Below, piece by piece: positions 9,701 to 18,000 of a DNA stretch of 64,000 nt. Each line of letters starts with the position of its first letter. The first letter of the stretch is position 1. The DNA comes from Leptothermofonsia sp049200465 (GTDB taxonomy: Bacteria > Cyanobacteriota > Cyanobacteriia > Leptolyngbyales > Leptolyngbyaceae): NCBI RefSeq assembly GCF_049200465.1, contig NZ_CP120836.1, positions 744,001 through 808,000 on the forward strand, in the 5' to 3' direction. The notes under the pieces are model-generated. The model ran no database searches and was not told the origin of the DNA. It worked only from the letters and a program-made list of their open reading frames with translations. A program made the translations under genes and the position numbers.

Positions 9701-10379
9701 ATATGATATCTTCTTGCAGGAAAAAGTCTATCCCATTCTGGAGGAATGGAAACAGCGAATCGTTAGCGAAAACCTGCTCCATCCCCAGGCAATCTACGGA
9801 TATTTCCCCTGCCAGGCAGAAGGAAACTCCTTGCAGGTATATGACCCGGTAAAGGCGTTTGGCACAACCTCCTCACTGGAACCCATCGCCACCTTCCAAT
9901 TTCCCCGGCAAAAATCCCTGCGCCGCTACTGCATTGCCGATTTTTACGCACCTAAAGAATCGGGACAAATGGACGTGTTCCCAATGCAGGCCGTGACGAT
10001 GGGCGAGGTTGCAACAGAGTATGCTAAAAAATTGTTCGACTCCAATCAGTATACGGATTACCTCTACTTCCACGGGCTGGCTGTTCAGTTAGCAGAAGCC
10101 CTGGCAGAGTGGGTTCATGCCCGCATCCGGCGAGAATTGGGCTTTGGCGATGAAGATCCGGACAACATCCGGGATGTGCTGGCCCAGCGCTATCGTGGCT
10201 CCCGCTACAGTTTTGGTTATCCGGCCTGTCCCAACATTCAAGACCAGTACACCCTACTGGATTTACTGGATGCTAAACGCATTCATCTGCATATGGACGA
10301 GAGCGAACAGCTTTATCCAGAGCAATCGACAACAGCAATTGTGGCCTACCATCCGGCTGCCAAGTACTTCAGTGCTTAG
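6714..10379 (+). CDS. metH: Cobalamin-dependent methionine synthase
   Basis: MetH transfers the methyl group of 5-methyltetrahydrofolate to homocysteine through methylcobalamin. The 1221-residue protein has all four modules. The homocysteine domain (about 1-325) carries the zinc-ligand GGCCGTRPDHI. The pterin-binding domain follows (about 350-640, IIGERLNASGSKKVRELL). The cobalamin module carries GDVHDIGKNLVD with the axial His near residue 768. The C-terminal AdoMet activation domain includes YSFGYPACP near 1166. I chose the ATG at 6714 over the adjacent TTG at 6711; AAGG lies about 10 bases upstream. Two in-frame blocks of heptanucleotide repeats sit in the linkers after the first and third modules. 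A truncated MITE follows the stop. Confidence 0.97.
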   Translation: MTHPFLQRLYHPNRPVIVFDGAMGTNLQTQNLTADDFGGSEYEGCNEYLVQTKPEAVAKVHRDFLAAGADVIETDTFGATSIVLAEYNLADQAYILNKKAAELARRVTAEFSTPEKPRFVAGSMGPTTKLPTLGHIDYDTMKAAFSEQAEGLWDGGVDLFIVETCQDVLQIKAALNGIEEVFAKKGDRRPLMVSVTMEIQGTMLVGSDVAAMLTILEPYPIDILGLNCATGPDRMAEHIKYLSQHSPFVISCIPNAGIPENVGGHAHYKLTPMELRMALMRFVEDLGVQVIGGCCGTRPDHIAQLAEIASSLKPKERPIRKNFELSVRSSDSTQTSNLKPQTFPNPRPALNYIPSAASIYASQPYDQDNSFLIIGERLNASGSKKVRELLNAEDWDGLVAIARAQVREGAHILDVNVDYVGRDGVRDMHELVSRLVTNVNLPLMLDSTEWEKMEAGLKVAGGKCILNSTNYEDGEPRFLKVLEIAKKYGAGVVVGTIDEEGMARTAEKKFQIAQRAYRQALEFGIPAHEIFFDPLALPISTGIEEDRANGRSTIEAIRMIRQNLPGCHIILGVSNISFGLSPAARIVLNSMFLHEAVQVGMDGAIVSAAKILPLAKIDPQHQEICRQLIYDQRRFEGDVCVFDPLTELTRLFEGVSAKDARSKDSLTDLPIEERLKRHIIDGERIGLEDALAEALKTYKPLDIINTFLLDGMKVVGDLFGSGQMQLPFVLQSAETMKAAVAYLEPFMEKSEADGNGKGIFIIATVKGDVHDIGKNLVDIILSNNGYKVINLGIKQPVENIIEAYKQHKADCIAMSGLLVKSTAFMKENLQVFNEQGITVPVILGGAALTPKFVYEDCQNTYKGKVIYGKDAFSDLHFMDKLMPAKAAGKWNDLQGFLDGEDGSEFLVLNSQSREEAQAADETQNSKLKTQNSEIEDTQRSEAIAPDIPRPTPPFWGTKVLNPENIPWDEVFWYLDLQALIVGQWQFRKPREQSREEYDIFLQEKVYPILEEWKQRIVSENLLHPQAIYGYFPCQAEGNSLQVYDPVKAFGTTSSLEPIATFQFPRQKSLRRYCIADFYAPKESGQMDVFPMQAVTMGEVATEYAKKLFDSNQYTDYLYFHGLAVQLAEALAEWVHARIRRELGFGDEDPDNIRDVLAQRYRGSRYSFGYPACPNIQDQYTLLDLLDAKRIHLHMDESEQLYPEQSTTAIVAYHPAAKYFSA
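7711..7740 (+). repeat. In-frame STRR block (CTCAAAC x4) in the metH linker 1
   Basis: Four tandem copies of the heptamer CTCAAAC encode a Thr/Ser/Asn/Leu/Lys/Gln/Pro stretch around residues 333-343, between the homocysteine and folate domains. The frame is kept. Confidence 0.85.
9475..9510 (+). repeat. In-frame STRR block (AACTCAA repeats) in the metH linker 2
   Basis: Four tandem AACTCAA heptamers and a degenerate fifth encode a QNSKLKTQNSE-type stretch near residue 920, between the cobalamin-binding and AdoMet-activation modules. The frame is kept. Confidence 0.85.
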
Positions 10380-10397
10380 TACAGCAAAATGAAAGTT

Positions 10398-10491
10398 TTG
10401 TTAGGGGTGCAGGGGTTCCCCCCCTGGCTGGGGGCGAAGCCCCGACTCCCTCTTTAATTCCAATGTCCTAACGCACCTGCGTAGAGCTATA
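10398..10491 (+). repeat. MITE-like repeat, variant A, 5'-truncated (copy 3)
   Basis: The right arm (AATTCCAATGTCCTAACGCACCTGCGTAGAGCTATA) and core hairpin are intact, but the left TATAGCGGTAGTCATTATG arm is missing. It lies between metH and the PEBP gene. Confidence 0.75.
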
Positions 10492-10530
10492 TCTGCTATA
10501 TCCTGGACTCAGGCACATCTAAACAGAACC

Positions 10531-11100
10531 ATGACCAGGAGACGATCCTTTCTCGTCAGCTTCCTGGGGCTTCCGTTGCTTGCCTACAAAGTTGGCGAGA
10601 TTCAGTTCACTACCGGGCAAATCCGGCCTGAGGGAGGAACAATGAAACTCGAAAGCGCGGCATTTGCTGCCAGCAATCTCATTCCTGCTCGATATACTTG
10701 CGATGGGGAAGACCTTTCTCCACCCTTGAACTGGGATGATCCACCAGAAGGCACCCGCAGTTTAGCCCTGATCTGCGATGACCCCGATGCTCCCAGAGGT
10801 ACTTTTGTCCATTGGGTGTTTTACAATCTGCCTGCCGACCTGCGCCAAATGCCAGAGGGAGTACCTGCCCAACCCCAACCCCCGGTGGGTGGTATCCAGG
10901 GCAAAAACGATTTTGGGCGATTAGGTTATGGCGGTCCTTGCCCGCCCAGCGGCACCCATCGCTATTTCTTCAAGCTCTATGCCCTGGACCAGACCTTGAA
11001 TTTAGCCCAGGGAGCAACCAAAGCTGAGTTACTTCAAGCAATGAATGGGCATATTCTGATTAGTGCTGAACTAATGGGGCGTTACGCACGACAGCGATAA
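10531..11100 (+). CDS. YbhB/YbcL (PEBP) family protein with an N-terminal export-like segment
   Basis: The 189-residue protein contains a complete bacterial phosphatidylethanolamine-binding-protein fold: IPARYTCDGEDLSPPLNWDDPP, then DDPDAPRGTFVHWVFYNLP with the conserved D-P-D-A-P and H-W residues, then GGPCPPSGTHRYFFKLYALD. About 45 residues precede the domain and begin MTRRRSFLVSFLGLPLLA, which looks like a twin-Arg-type or other signal/anchor segment. An internal ATG (10642, MKLESAAF) would give a cytosolic form of standard length and has GGAGG 5 bases upstream, so the true start is uncertain. The ligand and partner are unknown. Confidence 0.85.
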   Translation: MTRRRSFLVSFLGLPLLAYKVGEIQFTTGQIRPEGGTMKLESAAFAASNLIPARYTCDGEDLSPPLNWDDPPEGTRSLALICDDPDAPRGTFVHWVFYNLPADLRQMPEGVPAQPQPPVGGIQGKNDFGRLGYGGPCPPSGTHRYFFKLYALDQTLNLAQGATKAELLQAMNGHILISAELMGRYARQR

Positions 11101-11116
11101 CCATAACGCTTATGTA

Positions 11117-11220
11117 AGTAGCCAGGCGCAATTAAATTGAGAATAATTTCGGGGGTTGGAGTGCCCCCCGGTCAGGGGTTCCCCCTTTGTACCCGTCCTA
11201 ACTGCAATAACTACCGCTGT
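11117..11220 (-). repeat. MITE-like repeat, degenerate hybrid (copy 4)
   Basis: The right side (CCGTCCTAACTGCAATAACTACCGCT) is a diverged variant A arm in inverse orientation. The left side (AAGTAGCCAGGCGCAATTAAATT) matches the element at 49904, which suggests a third arm type. Confidence 0.6.
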
Positions 11221-11221
11221 C

Positions 11222-12838
11222 TTAGGGAAGAACCTTAGCGAACTTCAGCAGATCGGACAGCGTGTACTTACCAGCCGCAGCACTGGGCAACGACGGTGCC
11301 CAACCGGGGACGTTCAGAATAGAATCTTCGCTGCGACGGGCCAGACCAATTAGTACCTCTGCCACGATGACGCTACCAACAGGACCGAGACGCTGCCCCC
11401 CAGCCAGAGCAGCGGCTTCAACCAGGATGTAATACCAGAGCGGTGTGCGCTCCAGGAAACCACCCTGCCGCAATGCGTTGACCTGGTCCTGGCTGGCGGC
11501 TGCCATCTCAATTTGAGCCGGGCTCAGGATGGGAATTTCTAATTTTCCTTTTGCCTTTTCTTGCAGGGCAGAAGCAACTGCCTGTCCGGTTGGCATTCGC
11601 AGCAGATAGCCCCGCAGCAGGTTGCGGACAGCTAGACGGGCACCGTCTCCCGGTTCTGGATTGCCGGGTGCATTGCCATCCAAGTTTCCTAACGCATCCC
11701 TCAAGTTAAACAGCGGTTCTACTAATTTGGTGTCAATGCGGCGAGCTTTGTTGAATGGCTTGCCTGCATCTACAAAGTTCTCCCACTCGATGATCCAGTT
11801 ATCGGGCAGGGTGTCAAAGTCTCCCAGTTGTCCGCTTAGAGCAGAAAAGGTGAACAGTAGATCGAGGGTTGCTGGAAATGTGTTTGGTTCACCGCTCTTG
11901 TTGAAGTTGAGGTTGAAGTTGTAATCGGTCCGCACCATGCTGTGCCCAAAGCGGTAAGCGGCGACGGTGAACTCCAGCGGCAGGTAGAAGCGCTTGCCCA
12001 TTGCGTCATAGACCTGATTACCGTGCTCCAGGATATAGTCTACAATCCGGGGGTCTACAATGCGCTTCAGAAAATCGTGCAGCACGATGTACTGGTAGTG
12101 CTGGCGCAGAATGGTTCGGGCTTCGTTGAAAGTTTTACCCTGGTCAACCAATGCGTTGTGGGCCCGCAAGAACGCGACATGCAACTGGGCAATGATAGTG
12201 TTTTCATCGTTCCGGGGGTCACCGATGAGGGCGGCGCGATCGCGCTTAAAGTCTTCATTCCGGGGTTCACGGGGAAGATCGTTATTGTCATCTTTCTCCT
12301 CTGGACGACGAGTGGGTTTTTGACTGCTATTCAGCGGAGTCACTTTGCCGACCAGCAGCTTGTCTGGGTTATCGGGGTCGCGGGGGGCAGGCAGGCCATA
12401 CACGCTGTCCAGATCCAGAGTTGCCGTCCGAATATTCCGGAGCTTTTGGCGCACTTCTGCCAAGGGCATCGGAGCCAGGTCAGGACTCAGCAATTTTGGC
12501 AGGTCTGCTGACATCGTTTCCAGCGTAATATCATGGTCAATGAACTGCCCCAAATAGGTGTAAGCGGCGGGAATGTTGGAATCTCCAATGCTGGTATTAT
12601 CAGTGTCACGCATAGTGCGACCCAGGTTGATCAGGTCGTCGCGAGTTTTGCGTGATTCCGGCAGCAGGTTCTCAGAATCTTTCTGGAGGTACGAAAACAG
12701 ATAATCAAAGTCTTGTAAATCGATCGGTTGAGCCGCTGCAAATACAAGCGGTACACTTTTGCTGCAATTGACAAGTGCGTCAAAGGCTTCTTGATAAGCC
12801 TCTAGGGTGATCACTGCTCCGTGGAGTAAACGTGCCAT
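11222..12838 (-). CDS. Animal-type haem peroxidase (peroxidase-cyclooxygenase superfamily)
   Basis: The 538-residue protein matches the myeloperoxidase-like superfamily. It has the distal haem motif YLGQFIDHDITLE near residue 113, RNDENTIIAQLHVAFLRAHNALVD, and the proximal-His segment AYRFGHSMVRTDYNFN. Bacterial members are peroxidases or cyclooxygenase-like enzymes using H2O2 on halides or organic substrates. The substrate cannot be read from the sequence. I see no signal peptide, calcium-binding repeats or EGF-like parts, so this is a stand-alone catalytic domain. It is convergent with the PEBP gene and ends within 2 bp of a MITE. Confidence 0.88.
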   Translation of the reverse strand: MARLLHGAVITLEAYQEAFDALVNCSKSVPLVFAAAQPIDLQDFDYLFSYLQKDSENLLPESRKTRDDLINLGRTMRDTDNTSIGDSNIPAAYTYLGQFIDHDITLETMSADLPKLLSPDLAPMPLAEVRQKLRNIRTATLDLDSVYGLPAPRDPDNPDKLLVGKVTPLNSSQKPTRRPEEKDDNNDLPREPRNEDFKRDRAALIGDPRNDENTIIAQLHVAFLRAHNALVDQGKTFNEARTILRQHYQYIVLHDFLKRIVDPRIVDYILEHGNQVYDAMGKRFYLPLEFTVAAYRFGHSMVRTDYNFNLNFNKSGEPNTFPATLDLLFTFSALSGQLGDFDTLPDNWIIEWENFVDAGKPFNKARRIDTKLVEPLFNLRDALGNLDGNAPGNPEPGDGARLAVRNLLRGYLLRMPTGQAVASALQEKAKGKLEIPILSPAQIEMAAASQDQVNALRQGGFLERTPLWYYILVEAAALAGGQRLGPVGSVIVAEVLIGLARRSEDSILNVPGWAPSLPSAAAGKYTLSDLLKFAKVLP

Positions 12839-13629
12839 AGAGAATTCCTCGATGAATCGGTGTTTTTAAGATTTGAAGTTTCGGGACCGAAGGAGCTGCA
12901 GGTGCCTTGAAAACAACATCTCAGGCAAAAGCGTGATTTGCTATCGCAGTTGTTGCTGCTTCTTGCCCATTGCGACTCCTGGAAAGATTGCCTCGTCAGG
13001 CAAAGTAACCCCACAGCAAAGCTCATTAAATTAAACAGAGAGGTCAGTAGATGGTTACAGCTATAGCCACTAGGCTTAGGACAGGGTGCAGGGGATCCAT
13101 CCCTGGCTGGGGGCGAAGTCCACACACCCCTTTAAAGCCAATGCCCTAAGTAATCTAGCGACAGCCATAACTGACCTCCGGGTTTGATCCTGACTTTGCT
13201 GGAGGTAACGGATCGAAGCAACTTCACTCTAAGCAATGGAGGAAGCAGTGACAGTACCCCCTGAGGGTACTTATTCGAGCTTTGGCTTTCGTACTTCAAC
13301 CCAGTTGCCTTCTTAATAAGGCAGGATCTTCATTCATAGCGCTGCCCCCAGCCCAGATCGCCCTAAAGCCTCTTTCCCTGAACTGGGAGAGGCTTCGCTC
13401 AAAATTGATACCCACACGGCATCTCTCCAAAAAGAAAATCCTTCTCAAGCTACCCGAGTCATTACGGCTTGCTTGAATCAACTCTCCATACAGAAACCAA
13501 GAAATAACAGAAACCAAGAAATAGCGTCTGGTCAAAATGGGATCTGGTTCATGAACGGCACCACAACAATTCACAAAAACCCCGTTTTATGGCATTCGTT
13601 GCATGACAGCTTAGCTGAAGACACAAGGG
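12839..13629. other. Gene-poor stretch upstream of the peroxidase
   Basis: It contains a variant B MITE (13062-13169), a small palindrome AGTACCCCCTGAGGGTACT near 13254 (a diverged relative lies at about 14702, on the other side of the IS3 remnant), and a 17-bp tandem duplication AGAAACCAAGAAATA(A/G)C near 13491-13524. ORFs here show no family resemblance. Confidence 0.5.
13062..13169 (+). repeat. MITE-like palindromic repeat, variant B (copy 5)
   Basis: TATAGCCACTAGGCTTAGGAC at the left and CCTAAGTAATCTAGCGACAGCCATA at the right, with mild divergence from the 1696 copy. Confidence 0.8.
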
Positions 13630-14242
13630 GAATCGGTCAACCACAAACAGGTAGCACGATTGATGCGAAAACTGGGGCTTGAAGCGATTTACCCAAAGCC
13701 AAATCTGAGTGTGCCAGGAGACAATGATAGACGATACCCCTCTCTGCTGCGGGATATGGCAATTACGGCTGCCAAAGAAGTATGGAGTATCGATATTACT
13801 TACATTCGACTGTCTCAGGAATTTATCTACCTGGTCGCAGTGATTGCTTGGTTCAGCCGCTATGTGCTCTCCTGGCAAGTTTCCAACTCGATGGATGGGG
13901 GGGTAGAGGCATGAGAGCAGGCGTTGCAACAGGGTCAACTCGTGATTTTCAACACTGACTCAGGGTCTCAGTTCATCAGTGCAGCGTTTATGGGACGATT
14001 AGAGCGTCAGGGCAGCTTGATTAGTCAGGATGGGCGAGGCAGGGCATTGGACAATATCTTTGTCGAACGGTTGTGGCGTTCGGTCAAATATTTCGGTCAA
14101 ATATGAGGAAGGGTATCTCAAGTCCTATGCCTCAGTCCTTGATGCCATCGCCAATCTCAATGCCTATTTCAGCTTCTACAATCACAAGCGATTGCATCAA
14201 TCCTTGAATTATCGAACCCCCGCGATCGTCCATTTTGGTTGA
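13630..14242 (+). pseudogene. IS3-family transposase (OrfB) remnant
   Basis: The frame starting V-N-H-K-Q-V-A-R-L-M-R-K-L-G-L-E-A-I-Y-P-K-P is the middle of an IS3-family OrfB. The DDE integrase residues are visible: WSIDITYIRL, IFNTDSGSQF and LDNIFVERLWRS. The C-terminal FYNHKRLHQSLNYRTPA is typical. It is dead: an in-frame TGA at 13912-13914, then a perfect 13-bp tandem duplication (TTCGGTCAAATAT, 14079-14091 and 14092-14104) that shifts the frame. The N-terminal half and OrfA are missing and no terminal repeats could be assigned. Confidence 0.88.
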
Positions 14243-15046
14243 ACCAGGAGAATAGTATGAATTCGCACAAGCCAAATCAAATCAAGCTTTGCAGCAGAAT
14301 CTCTTAAATTTCTCGTTTTAGACAATGGGGTACACCTTATCTGCTGAGAGACCAGAAGCCGGAAGCTGACGATCAGAGACAGACTCATGGTTGCGATCGC
14401 ATTAAAAATTATCCGGATACGAGCACACCAAAGCTATGAAGCCCGGCTAGAAGACCAGCCGTGAGGCTCCAGGGACCGGCTAAAAATTCTCCAGGAACTC
14501 CAGGATATATACCAAACTGAGCAAAATTCCTCGACTGGTTTCAGACATGCTCACAACCTCTCAAACCGTTTAGCGGTAGTCATTGTGGTTAGGACGGGGT
14601 GCAGGGGTGGAACCCCTGGCTGGGGGCGAAGCCCCCACTCCCTCTCTAATTCCAATGTCCTAACGCACCTGCGTAGAGCTATAAGGAACGGGAGAACTAC
14701 TAACAGTACCCCTGAAGGGTAATTTCACGCAGGCCGTTTCTTTACAAACTGGAAAATTTCATCGAAAGTTTATCAGCAGCTTGCATTTCATTTGTGTCCC
14801 CTTTGAACAGCTTAGAGATCATTGAAAAGGGTTATTTCGCAAAAGTTGTGATAGGCATTGGGAGCAACTACCTAGGCATATTAGTTTGACAGATTGCCAT
14901 ACCTTCAGTGGGCAGAGGGTTTAGTAGATTCCTGGTTCCATTGAAATTTTCGCGTGGGAAATTTTCACAGTGGATCGTTAGCATCCCTGGCTATTGCTCT
15001 GTTTCGCCATCAGTGTCCTTTCTTTCCATTTCAGAAGTAGGAATTA
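14243..15046. other. Intergenic region upstream of the NRPS gene
   Basis: No credible ORF is seen. It contains a variant A MITE (14570-14683) and the AGTACCCCTGAAGGGTA palindrome near 14702. The last ~350 bp are A/T-richer and presumably carry the NRPS promoter; AGTAGGAA precedes the ATG at 15047. Confidence 0.5.
14570..14683 (+). repeat. MITE-like palindromic repeat, variant A (copy 6)
   Basis: Nearly identical to the 4088 copy, including the core GGGGTGGAACCCCTGGCTGG and the end GTCCTAACGCACCTGCGTAGAGCTATA. Such close identity suggests recent spread. Confidence 0.85.
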
Positions 15047-18000
15047 ATGTCTGATTCGTCAAAGCCGCACTGTTTCAAGACTGTAATTGAAGACTCCTAT
15101 CCGCTATCACCTATGCAGCAGGGCATGTTGTTTCATAGCCTGCGAGCTGATCTGGCTGGAGTTGATATTGAACAAGTGCTCTGCACGCTGCATGAAGACC
15201 TCAATCTGCCAGCATTTGAACAAGCATGGCAACGGATTATTGAACGTCATCCCGTCCTACGAACCAGTTTTCATTGGGAAGGAAGCGATGAACCTGTTCA
15301 AATCGTTCATCGATCGGTTGAATTTCTAGTTGCCCGACAGGACTGGCAGCATTTCTCGGCTGAGGAGCAGAAGAATCGGTTGGATACCTATCTGGAGGCT
15401 GACCGACGCCAGGGATTTGACCTGGCTCAAGCACCTCTGATGCGGTTGGCCATATTTCAAATTTCTCAAGCAGAGTATCAGATTGTCTGGACCTTTCATC
15501 ACATTCTGTTGGATGGACGCTCTCTACTTATTCTTCTGAAAGAGGTGTTTGGGATATACGAGACGTTGTGTCAGGGGCAAACCCTTCCACTGTCGCCCTC
15601 TCGGCCTTATCGAGACTATATTCAGTGGCTCAAGCAGCAAGGCTCATTTGAGTCTGCTGGATACTGGAGGCAATTGCTCAATAGCTTCGACACGCCAACC
15701 CCCCTGCCAGGGATTGGCACCGCTGGCAACCTTACCTGTTCGGCTGGACCTGGTAATGCCCAACTGAACCTTTCAGAAGAAATGACCGCTGCTCTGCGAT
15801 CGCTGGCAGAACAGTACAACCTGACTCCCAATACCCTTGTACAGGGTGCCTGGGGGTTGCTTCTGAGCTACTACAGTGGCAACCAGGATGTGGTTTTTGG
15901 TGCCACTAGAGCCTGCCGCCATTCTGCACTGGAAGGGGCAGAGTCAATGGTGGGGTTGTTGATTAATACCCTACCAGTCCGGGTTCAGATTGCTCCAGAT
16001 AAACCGTTGTTGCAATGGTTGCAGGAACTCCGTAGCCAGCACATCGCCGTTAGGCCTTACGAGCACACCCCACTTGCCGAAGTGCAGAAGTGGAGTGCCG
16101 TTCCCCCTGGTACTCCCCTGTTTGAAAGCATTGTCGTGTTTGAAAACTACCTGCTTACCACAGAACTGAAACGCCAGGGAGGGAACTGGCAAAGGCGGGA
16201 GTTCCATCTGTTTGAACACCCCCCCTACCCCCTGGTGCTTACCGGAAACCTGGATGCTGAACTGCGGCTGAGAATTTTCTACGATCGCCAACGGTTTGAA
16301 TTCGCCACCATTGCCCGTCTACTGCAACACCTGCACACCCTGCTGGAGGGAATGGTGACTCATCCAGGGCGGTGCCTGGGCGAGTTGCCTGTTCTAACCG
16401 AGGCAGAGCGGCATCAGATTTTAGTGGAGTGGAATGCCACCGACGTGGAGTATCCCCGGCATTTACGCTTGCATGACCTGGTTGAAGCTCAGGTAGCAAG
16501 ATCGCCCGCTGCTGTTGCAGTCGTGTTTGATGGCCAGAGGCTCACCTATCGAGAACTGAACCAGCGAGCAAACCAGCTTGCTCACCACCTGCAAACTTTG
16601 GGCATTGGGCCTGAAGTCACTGTGGGGATTTGTCTTCAGCGATCGCTGGAAATGGTCATTGCGCTTCTGGCGGTCCTGAAGGCGGGAGGAGCTTACGTGC
16701 CCTTAGACCCGACCTACCCTCCAGAGCGGTTGGCACATATTCTGACAGATGCAGAGCTGGCGGTTATTCTGACTCAGGAAACGTTGCTGCCAATTTTGCC
16801 AGAATCAGGGGTTCCCACCCTTTGCCTGGATGTCCACTGGCAGAAAATTGCCCACGAATGCAAGGAGAATCCCGTCAGTCCAGCCACGGCTGAGAACCTG
16901 GCCTATATCATCTATACTTCCGGTTCAACAGGCCAGCCCAAAGGGGTTTTGATTGAGCATCGAGGAGCGGTAAATACCATTCTAGATGTTAACCGCCGCT
17001 TTGGGGTTAATTCCCAGGATCGGGTGCTGGCAGTCTGTTCCCTCAACTTTGACCTGTCCGTTTACGACATTTTGGGTTTACTGGCCGCAGGGGGGACTGT
17101 AGTTTTGCCCCAACCCGCGATCGCCCCAGACCTCAACCACTGGATAGACCTGATGGAGCAAGAACAGGTCACCCTCTGGAACTCGGCTCCCCCCGTCATG
17201 CAAACCTTTGCCGGGTATCTAGTTGATTGCGATCGCTCACTGCCCCACTGTTTGCGACTGGTACTGCTGAGTGGTGACTGGATTCCCATCACCCTACCCG
17301 ACCTGATTCGCCAGTTAAAGCGGGGAGCGGAACCCATCGAAATCATCAGTCTGGGTGGAGCTACGGAGGCATCCATCTGGTCCATCCTTTACCCAATTGG
17401 GGCGATCGATCCTAGCTGGAAAAGCATTCCCTACGGGCGACCAATGGCTAACCAGCAGTTTTACATTCTGAACCCGCAGCGCCAACCTGTTCCTGTGGGG
17501 CAGATTGGGGAACTTTATATCGGTGGGGATGGGGTTGGCCGTGGCTATCATAACCGTCCGGACCTAAACGCGATCAAATTTCTCCCCGATCCCTTTCGTA
17601 AACAACCCGGAGCCCGTCTGTACCGCACCGGAGACCTGGGACGCTACCGCCCTGATGGCACCATTGAATTTCTGGGACGAACGGATCATCAGGTAAAAAT
17701 CCGGGGTTTTCGGATTGAGTTGGGTGAAATTGAAGCGGTGCTAATGCAGCACCCGGCCGTTCGTGAAGCTGCGATTCTAGCCCAGGAAGACGTTCTGGGC
17801 AATAAACAGCTTGTGGCCTATCTGGTTCCTCAGCGTGAGCGGGGAACCGGGGCGTGCGATCGCACTATCTGGACAAAAGCTTTGCTCGGTGCAGCCTTAC
17901 CCATCGGAAGCCCCTCTGATTTACTCATCCACTCCATCAGAAGCTATTTGAAGGAAAAACTGCCCGATTACATGGTGCCCGCTGCGTTCGTTTTGCTGGA

